From a virus, in the IMG/VR virus record IMGVR_UViG_3300020169_000039, positions 1 to 39,320 of that record: a DNA stretch of 39,320 nt; one strand, written 5' to 3'. A program made the position numbers and the translations under genes. Positions within the stretch are counted from its first letter, which is position 1, and every line of letters begins with the position of its first letter. Shown piece by piece: positions 1-8,299 of this stretch. Under the pieces are notes generated by a model. That model was not told the origin of the DNA. It did no database searches and saw only the letters and a program-made list of their open reading frames with translations.

Positions 1-90
1 TCGGTACCCACCGAGGCATCATTGGAAAATGGTGATTTGATAGCCATACCTATCAATCTGGGAAAAACTTTGGCTGTTTTAGGATTGTAA
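1..90 (+). CDS. 3' end of an upstream gene, product unknown (partial)
   Basis: Frame 1 is open from the first base to a TAA at 88-90 and gives 29 residues ending in ...NLGKTLAVLGL. The next gene starts one base after the stop, the tight spacing seen throughout the window, so this is probably the tail of a real gene in the same operon. Too little is visible for a function. A neighbouring virion or tail gene is likely from position only. Confidence 0.6.
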   Translation, partial: SVPTEASLENGDLIAIPINLGKTLAVLGL

Positions 91-91
91 A

Positions 92-3000
92 ATGAGCGAT
101 ACTGATTTTATAAACTGGGAAATGCCCTCGGGAGACGATGCCTTCTTGGGGCAATTTCTTGCAGACTTTCATACGAATTTTGCACTAGCGTTCGAATACT
201 ACCTTCAGCAAGGTGCTGCTGAGCTGGGTGGGTACCTGATGCCCGGCGATTTAGAGCCTGTGTCTTTGGCGGAGCCCTATACAATTCAGGAGCTATCAGA
301 TCAACTGGCGATGGAGCCCCGATATGAGAAAGCATCGGAAGCAGTTAACAACATTAACTTGGTGGCAACTGAAACCACTACCGAACAGATGCGGGAGTTA
401 ATGGCGCCATATTCTACGATCGGAGAATTGGCAGAAGCCTACTACAGAACATTCATCGAGGAAAAATTAGTTGACGAAGCTGCAGCTACGCGAAACCCAG
501 CAAACGTTGGCGGCGCTGCAGACGAGGTGGATCCGTCAGAAATAGAAGAGGGAGAAACAGATCTCTTTGTCGAGGACGAAGAAGCTAAGGCGGCAGAGGA
601 TCTGGCACGACAAAAAGCCGAGCAAGAAGCACAGCAGATTGTAGGTACTATTGACGATCTTCAGTCCGCAGTGTTTAACGAAAACATTTTCGTGCAATCT
701 AGTCTAATAAACCTAATTGACTTAAAGTTAAATGTTGTAGATTTTTACGAACCGAAAGCATATGCATATACCGCAGGCTCACCGAACGCGTGTATTATGG
801 TTACAGGAGATCCATTTAATTTTCAAAATCGTTTAGCGGTATATCCAGACAATGATTTATATTTTAATCTATCCTCCGCAGAGTTAGGGAACTTACAGCC
901 TAAGATTCGCCTCTATAAGACAATACAAGATCCAGAGACGAAGGAAATAGTAAATGTTCCCATACACTTTGATACTTCATTTACTGAAAGAGATTTGGAA
1001 TCACTGCTAGTAAATAAACAACGTCGCGCCGTCGGAGCCGGTATTAAGAGCTTTTCCGTTGATTTTACAGGCGTCGACGAGTTTTCCATGCATAAGTCCT
1101 TTTCAGCGAAGCTAAAAATATATGCGGCAAGTATGTCCGAACTCATCAAGCCACGATTAGACGCCAGAACAGGTGTTACATATAGCTACATCGAACTGGC
1201 TCTTGCTGCCAAGCCGGGAATGAAAAAACCCGGCCGCAACATAAGAGATCTAGAGAATCAAATGCTAGATACAGATAACGGAATTTTCGAAATTAAAGCT
1301 CAAATTGGAATTAGTCAGATGAGCGCAGTCTCTGCCGCGAACACGGACTATGCGAATGCTCTAATGCACAACTCAGTCACATTTACGATGAATGCAGTTA
1401 AATATAATATAAATTACTTAAGTGCCAATGGCGCTGTTGAGCTGGAGATTGAGTACCTGCCGTATATAGAAACTAAATTTGCTACAGATGATTTTAATGT
1501 TCTTACTGACAGGAAACTAATAGAACACAGGATCACTACGGAGATGGCAGAGATCTGGGAGCGCACCACTTGTTCAGACGCTAAGAAGAAAACAATTAAA
1601 AAACGTATTGAGACAGAGAAAAAGCTAGTTAAGCGCGCCGCGGCAGATCTGATCCGAGAGCTTGGTGCTGCCAAAAAAATTAGATACCTGCCTTTAGATG
1701 CCTCAATCGTCCAACAGTGGATGGAGCTAGGTCCAGCATTAGATTGGGGAAAGCTTACCAAACTAGCGCCCTATGCTGCGTTTGTGGGTAAAGAGGGAAA
1801 TCAGGAAGCTCTGAAGAAAGACATTGAAAAGGCGGCTACAGACGAAAGTAAAGAATACCGCGGCCCGATTAAAAACAGCTTTACCACTCCGCTTACTCAG
1901 GCGGCAAGATTTGTCTATTTGGCTGATTTGGTAGATATGCTGTTAGCTAAAATGACAAAAGCAAACGCCATGAGCCAGATTAAGCCAATCATCGAGAAGA
2001 TCACTAGCGCAAAAATGGCAGATATTAAAAAACAGGAACAAATCGCAGAACAAGCTGCCTCCAGAGGCCACGTGTATCGAGCGGCCGCCAGCAACCCCGC
2101 CAATCAAGGCTTACAGTCGCAATTAGAAGCCGATGAACAGGAGTTGCTGGACAAGTACCGTGCTGCAATGCGCTTGAGCGAACAGTCGGGCGATAATTCT
2201 CTTTTCGAGACTTTTACCACCGAAGAGCGCGCCCGGGCAATGGAGCTATGGGTAAGATCTGGCAGTGGGGCAAATGATGCTGCGGATGAATTGGCTGAGA
2301 GACAGGCACAACGCGCCGAGGGGCTCGCATCAGACGCAGCTCATGCAGCACAGTATCCAGACGATGATTTTGAGCCCAGTAAGTTAATGCAGGATTACCC
2401 AGCAGCAATTGATCAGATGCTAGCGCGCTATAAGCGCTCAAGCGACGATTTCTCGAATATGAGGGTAGTTTTCGGTCCGATTGAGATTATAGATCCTGCC
2501 GATCCTAACGGAAACGTTCGCATTGTAAGCATAGGAGACTTGCCTATTCCAATACCTCTTTTGTTGGAGTACATGGTAAAAATGGCAGCCGAGCGCGGCA
2601 TCCGAATTTTTGACTTCTCGCGATTTATAAAAGACTTAGTGACAAACACGATTAATAACTGGCTGAACGATGATCTTGCTTTTAATGGAGCCTTAAGGCA
2701 GGGAACGAGAATTGACTCAACCGAAATTCGAGCTTATGATAGTCACTTTAAAACGGATGACTTGACGGCGTTACTTGTGAAAACGAATGAAAAGCTGAAA
2801 CGTGCATCCCCGGGAATGGCTGTACGACAATCAGGCGATGCTGCACCCTCGGTATCGAATATCAAAACGATATCGGCTCACCGCCTCTATACAGATGACT
2901 TGCCGCAACCGGCAGTTGTGACTGCCACGTCAAAGGGGCTTGAAGATACAAGTACTGCTGATGAAACTTCATTTCTTGTATTTTTTAGCAAGCCAGCTTG

Positions 3001-3661
3001 CCCTGTCCGAAAAGGTTTCGGCGACATATTTACCGACGGTCAAAATGGAATACATCACTACATTTTAGGAAAAGACAAGGGAATTGTTAAAGATATCAAG
3101 TTGGAAGCGGCTAAAGATGCCGGCGGTATAAAAGCAACTAGATTTCACCAATCTGGTGACGCCGGCGCAGCAGCACTGAAAGAAGTATTTAACGCAAGGA
3201 TAAGGACTTACGCAAATTTAAATCTCTGGCCAGGCACTATGCTATATATCGATCCTCGCGGGTGGGTGCCTGATATGGATCCCGAAACAAGAGACATCTA
3301 TGGGAGTGTTAATGCTCTCGATGATCTTGGGCTTGGCGGCTACTATGTTGTCAACAATCTCAGTCATGTATTTGAGAGTGGGAGATTCGAAACGGAGATC
3401 TTCGCCAGATGGGAATGGAATGTCGAAGAGACTCCCCTGCACGAAGACGAAGCTGAACAATCACCGTCAGCCAAGCCTCTGAGTAAGTGCGGCGGGGAAG
3501 ACTCCAAGCCAAAGAAAAAGAAGGGGCCGTGTCATGGCGGCTCAGAAGCTCGAATGAAAGCGCTCGATGGCTTATATGGCATCGAAAAAGTAGCTCGCTC
3601 CATCCTACAAGAAAATGGAGATTTTGGAGATGAGCCCAACCCAAGCAGCAATCCCGATTAA
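92..3661 (+). CDS. Large probable virion protein, baseplate/tail-hub-like C-terminus
   Basis: A 1189-residue soluble protein with no signal peptide or obvious membrane segment. The N-terminal 200 residues are acidic, with a Glu/Ala-rich helix near 150-190. The middle mixes beta-rich stretches (about 210-500) with charged helical stretches (about 500-800). Near residues 1050-1120 a beta-rich segment reads 'PGTMLYIDPRGW' then 'GGYYVVNNLSHVFESGRFET' and 'ARWEW'. This Y-V-V-N...H-x-F-x-x-G-x-F-x-T layout resembles baseplate hub and late-control D-type tail proteins. A Lys/Cys/Gly-rich linker and a short helical tail follow. Size and position beside another probable structural gene support a tail or baseplate role. 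I do not recognise the whole protein. Virion role is inference; the hub resemblance rests on pattern only. Confidence 0.6.
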   Translation: MSDTDFINWEMPSGDDAFLGQFLADFHTNFALAFEYYLQQGAAELGGYLMPGDLEPVSLAEPYTIQELSDQLAMEPRYEKASEAVNNINLVATETTTEQMRELMAPYSTIGELAEAYYRTFIEEKLVDEAAATRNPANVGGAADEVDPSEIEEGETDLFVEDEEAKAAEDLARQKAEQEAQQIVGTIDDLQSAVFNENIFVQSSLINLIDLKLNVVDFYEPKAYAYTAGSPNACIMVTGDPFNFQNRLAVYPDNDLYFNLSSAELGNLQPKIRLYKTIQDPETKEIVNVPIHFDTSFTERDLESLLVNKQRRAVGAGIKSFSVDFTGVDEFSMHKSFSAKLKIYAASMSELIKPRLDARTGVTYSYIELALAAKPGMKKPGRNIRDLENQMLDTDNGIFEIKAQIGISQMSAVSAANTDYANALMHNSVTFTMNAVKYNINYLSANGAVELEIEYLPYIETKFATDDFNVLTDRKLIEHRITTEMAEIWERTTCSDAKKKTIKKRIETEKKLVKRAAADLIRELGAAKKIRYLPLDASIVQQWMELGPALDWGKLTKLAPYAAFVGKEGNQEALKKDIEKAATDESKEYRGPIKNSFTTPLTQAARFVYLADLVDMLLAKMTKANAMSQIKPIIEKITSAKMADIKKQEQIAEQAASRGHVYRAAASNPANQGLQSQLEADEQELLDKYRAAMRLSEQSGDNSLFETFTTEERARAMELWVRSGSGANDAADELAERQAQRAEGLASDAAHAAQYPDDDFEPSKLMQDYPAAIDQMLARYKRSSDDFSNMRVVFGPIEIIDPADPNGNVRIVSIGDLPIPIPLLLEYMVKMAAERGIRIFDFSRFIKDLVTNTINNWLNDDLAFNGALRQGTRIDSTEIRAYDSHFKTDDLTALLVKTNEKLKRASPGMAVRQSGDAAPSVSNIKTISAHRLYTDDLPQPAVVTATSKGLEDTSTADETSFLVFFSKPACPVRKGFGDIFTDGQNGIHHYILGKDKGIVKDIKLEAAKDAGGIKATRFHQSGDAGAAALKEVFNARIRTYANLNLWPGTMLYIDPRGWVPDMDPETRDIYGSVNALDDLGLGGYYVVNNLSHVFESGRFETEIFARWEWNVEETPLHEDEAEQSPSAKPLSKCGGEDSKPKKKKGPCHGGSEARMKALDGLYGIEKVARSILQENGDFGDEPNPSSNPD

Positions 3662-3675
3662 GGTAAGGTTTTAAT

Positions 3676-4869
3676 ATGGCATATTTTTTTAGAGAAGACA
3701 ACAGCGAAAGCACAATTGATTTATACAACAAGAAGCGTGTGTATGACAGTATAACCCGAGACGATTCTCCGAATCTGGTAAACTTCCAGTTTGCAGAAAA
3801 AGCATTATATGGCAGAGTAGATCGTTTTTATCGCCCGATGGTACTAAAAAATACAGGGTTATTGACGCTCTCCGGCTTCGGCGCTACAGGCACGCAGGCT
3901 CAAACAGCCATGGCATTAAACTTTGTAACAGACGCATTCGCTGATTTGAGAAATCAATTTTTGAAAAAAACACTCACAAACGAGATTTCTCCTAATGAAG
4001 ACTTCTTAACAAGTCCCATTGCGTACAAGGGGTACATAAGTCCTAAGCAATCCTACGACAGGTACATTCAGTTGTATTTGGAAGCATTTGAGAATGTGGC
4101 AGTCTCCAGAAATTTATTATTTGGGAACTTTCAACAGTTTATAAATACAATAATGCCATTTTTGATGAAAACCATCCGCAAGAAGCCGTTCACCTATTCG
4201 GCTTTTGTGAAGAGTACATTTTGTCCGATCAATGCGTCAGGATTGGTAGTGGAGATAGCTGATATTGATCCAGTCAATGACGCTAAAAAAGTAGAACAGT
4301 TCATTGAGAGTCCTAATTGGGACTTCTACCTCACTGTTTGTGGAAATTTTGGCTTTATGGTGGATCGCAACAATCCATGGCGATTGGTGGCTGATATTGG
4401 ATCCGCAAATATGCTAGTATATGCTGAGCGCTATGGGGTACACTCAACTGATGGAGTACTTATCGGGGGTTACACAAAAGCGTACACAAGCGCTTTACAA
4501 ACCCTGCGCGCAGTGTTATATAATATGTACATGAAGTTAAAACAGCCGAAGTACTCTCGATACATCGATGTGGATTCCAACGGAGGCAAGTTATTGCTAG
4601 TAACTCCGAGAGTGTACACCCCGGAGGACTACTTAGAGGAGTTTCCGGATTCTTACTTTCTCGAACTTTATTGCAAAATGAGACTTGAGGAAGAGGAATC
4701 GCGATTTTCGGAAGCCCAAAGATACCAGCTGATCGACAACACGCTTGAGTTGGCACAGGTTGATCATCGCCTAGCTATGGAAACTTTTGAAACTATTGTA
4801 AATAAAACATTTGACTATAAAGGATCTTTAAGCTATATTAACGATACATTAAACAAAATGAGAGAGTAA
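3676..4869 (+). CDS. Hypothetical protein, probable virion/tail component
   Basis: A 397-residue protein starting at an ATG 14 bases after the previous stop, behind AAGGTAAGG. It is rich in aromatic residues and mixed alpha/beta, with no signal peptide and no catalytic motif that I recognise. Near residue 236-250 it reads 'PWRLVADIGSANMLVYAERYGV', a stretch that suggests an ordered core, and the C-terminus is helical and charged. It ends in a one-base overlap with the polymerase gene (TAATG). Pairing with the large tail-like gene upstream suggests a structural or assembly role; I cannot assign one. Confidence 0.55.
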   Translation: MAYFFREDNSESTIDLYNKKRVYDSITRDDSPNLVNFQFAEKALYGRVDRFYRPMVLKNTGLLTLSGFGATGTQAQTAMALNFVTDAFADLRNQFLKKTLTNEISPNEDFLTSPIAYKGYISPKQSYDRYIQLYLEAFENVAVSRNLLFGNFQQFINTIMPFLMKTIRKKPFTYSAFVKSTFCPINASGLVVEIADIDPVNDAKKVEQFIESPNWDFYLTVCGNFGFMVDRNNPWRLVADIGSANMLVYAERYGVHSTDGVLIGGYTKAYTSALQTLRAVLYNMYMKLKQPKYSRYIDVDSNGGKLLLVTPRVYTPEDYLEEFPDSYFLELYCKMRLEEEESRFSEAQRYQLIDNTLELAQVDHRLAMETFETIVNKTFDYKGSLSYINDTLNKMRE

Positions 4870-6071
4870 TGTATTTTCAGTCTATTGATGATAAAGAGCA
4901 ATGCATCGGAATTTATCGCGACGGCGTGTTAGAATTCGACAAGGATAAAATGCCGGCAGATTTTTCGGGAATGAGAACGTGGAAGTATTCCGGTTCTATT
5001 TTGGATGAAGACGTGCAATACGGCTGGTTGTGGGCATCTGGAGCCACCTTGCTTGATGTGTGTCCACCGGAATTACAACCTGAACTATCGCGCATGCACA
5101 AAAAGATGAATGCGTTTAGGAAATCTTTTGAGATTGCTAAAATCGATTTTCGGCAGCACTGCTTTTTTGATTTAGTGCCTCATGATTTCCTGACAGCGTT
5201 TTTGGAGGTTAAAAATAAAATAACCCAACATGCTTTTGAAACAGTAGAAAAACCAGCAACATATGAGCATTTGTGTGCGCTAGAGAGATTGCTGTATAAA
5301 ATAAGATATCAAGAGTTGAATATCAGTACGTCAGATTGCCGGCATCTTTTTAGCAGATCAGTGCACCGAGCAAGGGCAAACAAAATCACATCCGGCGCTC
5401 CATTTATTGACTATAATATTTTTGGAACAAAAACTGGCAGGCTGTCGACATATCCTGGCTCGTTCCCTCTTCTCACGATGCAAAAAGAATTACGTGCCCT
5501 AATAAAGCCGCGTAATGACTGGTTTATCTCTCTTGACTATAACGCCGCCGAAGCCCGCACAGTGATTGCGCTGCTTAATGAGAGACAGCCAGAGGGCGAT
5601 GTACACCAGTGGCACATGGACACTATTTTTCAAAACAAGGGAATCACTGATCGCGAGACTGCTAAAACAACCTTCTTCTCATGGCTCTATAACCCAGCAT
5701 CTAGTCAATTTGTTGAGGCACCCTACGACAGAGGCGCACTACTGGACAATCACTATAAAGATGGCAACATAGAAACGCCTTTTGGGCGCTCGATTGAGGT
5801 AGTAGAGTTCAAAGCTCTTAATTATCTCATTCAAAGCACGACAGCCGATTTAGTAAACGATCGAGCAGTGGCTTTAGATGAGTTCTTGCAGGGAACTAAG
5901 AGCTTTGTGTCACATATTGTACACGATGAGGTGGTGCTGGACATGCATGACGAGGATCGCCAACTATTGCCTGAGATTAAAGAGATTTTTGCTCAAAACA
6001 AACTGGCAAAATTTGAAGTTAACTTTAACGCCGGCAAGGATTATTACAATCTGGAGAGATTGAACGTATGA
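4869..6071 (+). CDS. Short family-A DNA polymerase (palm/fingers only)
   Basis: A 400-residue protein holding the family-A polymerase core without a 3'-5' exonuclease or 5' nuclease domain. Visible motifs are 'KTGRLST' (T189-G190-R191), motif A 'DYNAAEAR' with D223, the fingers O-helix pattern R262-x3-K266-x3-F270-x3-Y274, and motif C 'VHDEV' with H352-D353-E354. Both metal-binding acids (D223, D353) are present. Motif A departs from the usual DYSQIELR, and the O-helix lacks the usual Gly after the Tyr. It lies in a replication block with SSB and recombinase. A 5' nuclease that PolI would carry is encoded separately at 10684. Since the window also encodes DnaE, this may be a gap-filling or repair enzyme. 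Family assignment is firm, role is inferred. Confidence 0.85.
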   Translation: MYFQSIDDKEQCIGIYRDGVLEFDKDKMPADFSGMRTWKYSGSILDEDVQYGWLWASGATLLDVCPPELQPELSRMHKKMNAFRKSFEIAKIDFRQHCFFDLVPHDFLTAFLEVKNKITQHAFETVEKPATYEHLCALERLLYKIRYQELNISTSDCRHLFSRSVHRARANKITSGAPFIDYNIFGTKTGRLSTYPGSFPLLTMQKELRALIKPRNDWFISLDYNAAEARTVIALLNERQPEGDVHQWHMDTIFQNKGITDRETAKTTFFSWLYNPASSQFVEAPYDRGALLDNHYKDGNIETPFGRSIEVVEFKALNYLIQSTTADLVNDRAVALDEFLQGTKSFVSHIVHDEVVLDMHDEDRQLLPEIKEIFAQNKLAKFEVNFNAGKDYYNLERLNV

Positions 6072-6928
6072 TTTCGATTGTAGGCATTGGCAATGCTGGT
6101 TCTGCGATCGCCGAAAAGTTCAAGTCGCAGAGTGGAAACTATAAGATATACCAACTTAACAACAAGTGCGGTAAGTCTAAATATTGTTATAAGTTAAAAG
6201 AATTTGACACACCCGAAGAATACGAAAAGAACATCCCGGATCTCACGACTTTCTTTAAAGACATCACAGACAAGGTTCAAGTGTTCATAGTTGGCTCGTC
6301 GAAGAGTTCGAATTATGCTTTGGGCATCTTGGAGCAAATAAGAGATAAAGAGTTAGAAATATTTTATGTGAAACCGGATACCGAACTGCTAACAGGGGTA
6401 CCCAAGTTACTGGAAAATATGACTTATGGCGTCTTGCAACAATATGCCAGATCGGCACTTTTTGCTTCGCTGACTATATTTTCGAACTATGATATAGAGA
6501 AAAACATGCCCAATATCTCAATTAAGAATTACTTTGATACTCTTAACCAGACTATTTTCTCTTCTGTACATTATCTCAATTTTTTCACCCATACGGAGCC
6601 AGAGATAGGACAAGTTTCGCGCCCCTCACCGGTGAATAGGATCCGCACTATTGGTATGCTAGATTTAAAAAATATGTCAGAAAAGTGGCTCTTCAGCCTT
6701 GACAGCCCGCGAGAAACATGCTATTATATATGCATAAATCAAGAAAGACTAGAGAAAGAGTCGGGGCTGCATAAACAATTGGTGGATATGCTCAAGGAGA
6801 AGCCTCGCAATGCTTATAGAAAAATCTCATATGGTATATGGGAGACACATTTACAAGACTTTGGGTTCTGCGTTACCCACACCAACGCAATACAACAAAA
6901 TACCCTTGACAAGCTAGAGCAAGGGTGA
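6068..6928 (+). CDS. Rossmann-like protein, possibly a divergent tubulin/FtsZ relative
   Basis: A 286-residue protein overlapping the polymerase gene by 4 bases (ATGA). It begins with a beta strand and Gly-rich turn, 'SIVGIGNAGSAIAEKF', which fits a nucleotide-binding fold. The order of elements is FtsZ-like: the first Gly loop, a strand plus loop near residues 75-85 ('VFIVGSSKSSN') where FtsZ has its GGGTGTG signature, then 'YVKP' where FtsZ has V-x-K-P, a strand 'LTIFSNYD' where FtsZ has 'IVIPND', and a helix 'YFDTLNQTIF'. The tubulin signature itself is missing, so GTP binding is doubtful. The alternative is an unrelated dinucleotide-binding protein. The family call is inference from layout only. 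Confidence 0.45.
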   Translation: MISIVGIGNAGSAIAEKFKSQSGNYKIYQLNNKCGKSKYCYKLKEFDTPEEYEKNIPDLTTFFKDITDKVQVFIVGSSKSSNYALGILEQIRDKELEIFYVKPDTELLTGVPKLLENMTYGVLQQYARSALFASLTIFSNYDIEKNMPNISIKNYFDTLNQTIFSSVHYLNFFTHTEPEIGQVSRPSPVNRIRTIGMLDLKNMSEKWLFSLDSPRETCYYICINQERLEKESGLHKQLVDMLKEKPRNAYRKISYGIWETHLQDFGFCVTHTNAIQQNTLDKLEQG

Positions 6929-6934
6929 TACATT
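6906..6934 (+). promoter_or_regulatory. Sigma70-type promoter for the SSB gene
   Basis: TTGACA (6906-6911), a 17-base spacer and TACATT (6929-6934). It lies in the last codons of the preceding gene, and the start point would be near 6941, about 50 bases before the SSB start. The -35 is perfect and the -10 is one base off at two positions. Confidence 0.6.
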
Positions 6935-6936
6935 AG

Positions 6937-6957
6937 ATATCGAGGAAAGCTCGATAT
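6937..6957 (+). promoter_or_regulatory. Hairpin in the SSB leader, overlapping the start point
   Basis: ATATCGAG (6937-6944) and CTCGATAT (6950-6957) form a perfect 8-bp inverted repeat with loop GAAAG. It has no following T-run, so it is not a standard terminator. It lies just after the -10 box of the SSB promoter. Read-through RNA would carry the full stem, whereas RNA started near 6941 would lack half of its left arm. It could also be a protein-binding operator. Confidence 0.5.
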
Positions 6958-6990
6958 ACTTTACAACAACAAAACAAGGAGAAAAAACTA

Positions 6991-7758
6991 ATGTCAATCA
7001 ATATGGAACTAATGAGAAAGAAGCTGGCTTCACTTCGCGGTGAGGGAGGCAATGAAAACTCAGTGTGGTTTAAGCCACAAGAAGGCGAACAAGTGGTTCG
7101 CATCGTCCCCACTGCAGATGGGGATCCGCTTAAGGAAATGTTTTTCCACTATAATGTGGGAGATCACAAGGGCGGCATCGTATGCCCCAAGCGTAACTTC
7201 GGTGAACGCTGCCCTGTCTGCGAATTCGCATCCTCCGTGTGGAAGGATGGAGTAGAAACTAACGACGAGGAAGCAAAGAAGCTTGCCAAGTCATTGTTTG
7301 TGCGCGCTCGATACTTCTCGCCCGTAGTACTACGTGGCTCAGAAGAGGAAGGAATTAAATTTTATGGCTACGGAAAGCGCGCCTATGAACTTCTTTTGGG
7401 ATACATTTTGGATCCCGAATACGGTGACATCACCGACACCTTGGAAGGTACCGATATTACCTTAGTGTATACTAAGCCCACATCCCCCGGTGCCTATCCT
7501 CAAACAAGCCTTAAGATGAGAAGGAATACTTCGACTCTACTTGAGGATCAGGAAGCTATCCCCGCCCTCCTTGATCGTATGCCCGATTTTGATAGCCTCT
7601 TTGAGCGACTTTCCCCCGAGGAAATTGACGCGATTCTTGATGAGCAACTTGCTGGTGATCTTAGTGCGGAAACACGATCATCGGAGACTGGGCGTTATAA
7701 TGTTGACACTCAAAACCCAGTCGACAAGGCATTTGATGAGCTGATGGCCACCAAGTAG
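6991..7758 (+). CDS. Single-stranded DNA-binding protein, T4 gp32-like
   Basis: A 255-residue protein of the size and layout of phage T4 gp32. It coats ssDNA during replication and recombination. The zinc site is visible as H53-x11-C65-x8-C74-x2-C77, matching the T4 gp32 ligands H64, C77, C87 and C90 in order and near spacing. The N-terminal 20 residues are basic and helical, as expected for the cooperativity arm, and the C-terminal third is acidic ('SPEEIDAILDEQ'), as expected for the partner-binding tail. The start ATG has a good AAGGAG site 9 bases upstream. It has its own promoter and a leader hairpin. UvsX and helicase genes follow, as expected for a T4-like replisome. Confidence 0.88.
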   Translation: MSINMELMRKKLASLRGEGGNENSVWFKPQEGEQVVRIVPTADGDPLKEMFFHYNVGDHKGGIVCPKRNFGERCPVCEFASSVWKDGVETNDEEAKKLAKSLFVRARYFSPVVLRGSEEEGIKFYGYGKRAYELLLGYILDPEYGDITDTLEGTDITLVYTKPTSPGAYPQTSLKMRRNTSTLLEDQEAIPALLDRMPDFDSLFERLSPEEIDAILDEQLAGDLSAETRSSETGRYNVDTQNPVDKAFDELMATK

Positions 7759-7771
7759 CGGGCTTGTTTAA

Positions 7772-7809
7772 GCCGCTGGCAGATCGGCTGTAAGTAAATA
7801 GTCTGCCGC
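7772..7809 (+). promoter_or_regulatory. Pseudoknot-like leader RNA element, copy 1
   Basis: First of three related elements. GCCG (7772-7775) can pair with CGGC (7785-7788), and GGCAGA (7778-7783) with TCTGCC (7802-7807). The two stems interleave, which is an H-type pseudoknot, with a 13-nt A-rich third loop. A competing hairpin (GGCTT 7761-7765 with AAGCC 7770-7774) would use up the first GCC, so two folds are possible. It sits between the SSB stop and the ribosome site of the Thr-rich gene. Confidence 0.65.
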
Positions 7810-7838
7810 AATTTTCTATAAACAAAAAGGAGAATGTT

Positions 7839-8126
7839 ATGGAATGGTTAAAATCCCTATGGGCTAAATGGAAGGTTCAAGTAAGCGTAGTAGGAGGCGT
7901 TCTCGTTATCGCTACTGCATACGGTACCTGCAATGTAGATCCCACTACGGTTTCTGACAACAGCGACAACACTACCAGCACAATTGTGACTGAGACAGTA
8001 GAGGTGTCTGCTACCACGACAGAGACAACTGGAGAGACAACAACCACCGGTGATACAACTACTGGCGACACCACTACAACTGGTGACACCACGGAAACTA
8101 CCACCACAACGACTACAACTGAGTAG
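7839..8126 (+). CDS. Small membrane-anchored Thr-rich protein
   Basis: A 95-residue protein with a good AAGGAG site. Residues 1-12 are Trp/Lys-rich, residues about 13-30 form one hydrophobic segment ('VQVSVVGGVLVIATAY') followed by a Cys, and the rest is low-complexity Thr/Glu/Gly/Asp with 'TTTGDTTTGDTT' repeats. It is most likely an inner-membrane protein with an extended tail outside the cytoplasm. The Cys context (Y-G-T-C) is a poor lipobox. Its leader carries pseudoknot copy 1 and its trailer copy 2. The repeat makes long antisense frames that are not genes. Function unknown. A cell-surface or superinfection role is only a guess. Confidence 0.7.
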   Translation: MEWLKSLWAKWKVQVSVVGGVLVIATAYGTCNVDPTTVSDNSDNTTSTIVTETVEVSATTTETTGETTTTGDTTTGDTTTTGDTTETTTTTTTTE

Positions 8127-8134
8127 CAAAAAAA

Positions 8135-8165
8135 GCCGCTGGCACACCGGTAAAAAGTGTGCCGC
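8135..8165 (+). promoter_or_regulatory. Pseudoknot-like leader RNA element, copy 2
   Basis: GCCG (8135-8138) can pair with CGGT (8148-8151, one G-U), interleaved with a perfect 7-bp stem GGCACAC (8141-8147) and GTGTGCC (8157-8163), third loop AAAAA. It ends a few bases before AAGGAG (8170-8175) of the lipoprotein gene. A 32-base stretch (8134-8165) is identical to copy 3. Confidence 0.7.
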
Positions 8166-8180
8166 ATTTAAGGAGACAAA

Positions 8181-8291
8181 ATGAGACTCGTTCTACCAGT
8201 CCTTGCCGCGACCCTATTAATGGGTTGTGGGGATAAGGATGAAGACACGGCGGCGGATACCGCTAACTCTGCAGACACAGCAGCAGAGTAA
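8181..8291 (+). CDS. Tiny lipoprotein (36 residues)
   Basis: ATG with AAGGAG 6 bases upstream. The protein begins 'MRLVLPVLAATLLMGCGDKD', a short signal peptide ending in the lipobox L-M-G-C, so C16 should be lipidated by the host pathway. The remaining 20 residues are Asp/Thr/Ala repeats ('DTAADTANSADTAAE'). A Gly-Asp after the Cys is compatible with inner-membrane retention in Gram-negatives if Asp at +2 applies, but here +2 is Gly. The DT-rich tail resembles the linker of many deltaproteobacterial lipoproteins. It lies between pseudoknot copies 2 and 3. Possible roles are superinfection exclusion or a spanin-like part; neither is shown. Confidence 0.72.
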   Translation: MRLVLPVLAATLLMGCGDKDEDTAADTANSADTAAE

Positions 8292-8299
8292 TAAAACCA

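Noticed and set aside
7877-8167. Val-rich antisense frame of 96 codons
   Set aside because: It is the complement of the Thr-rich repeats (ACC/ACA read as GGT/TGT and GTG/GTT) and has no ribosome site.
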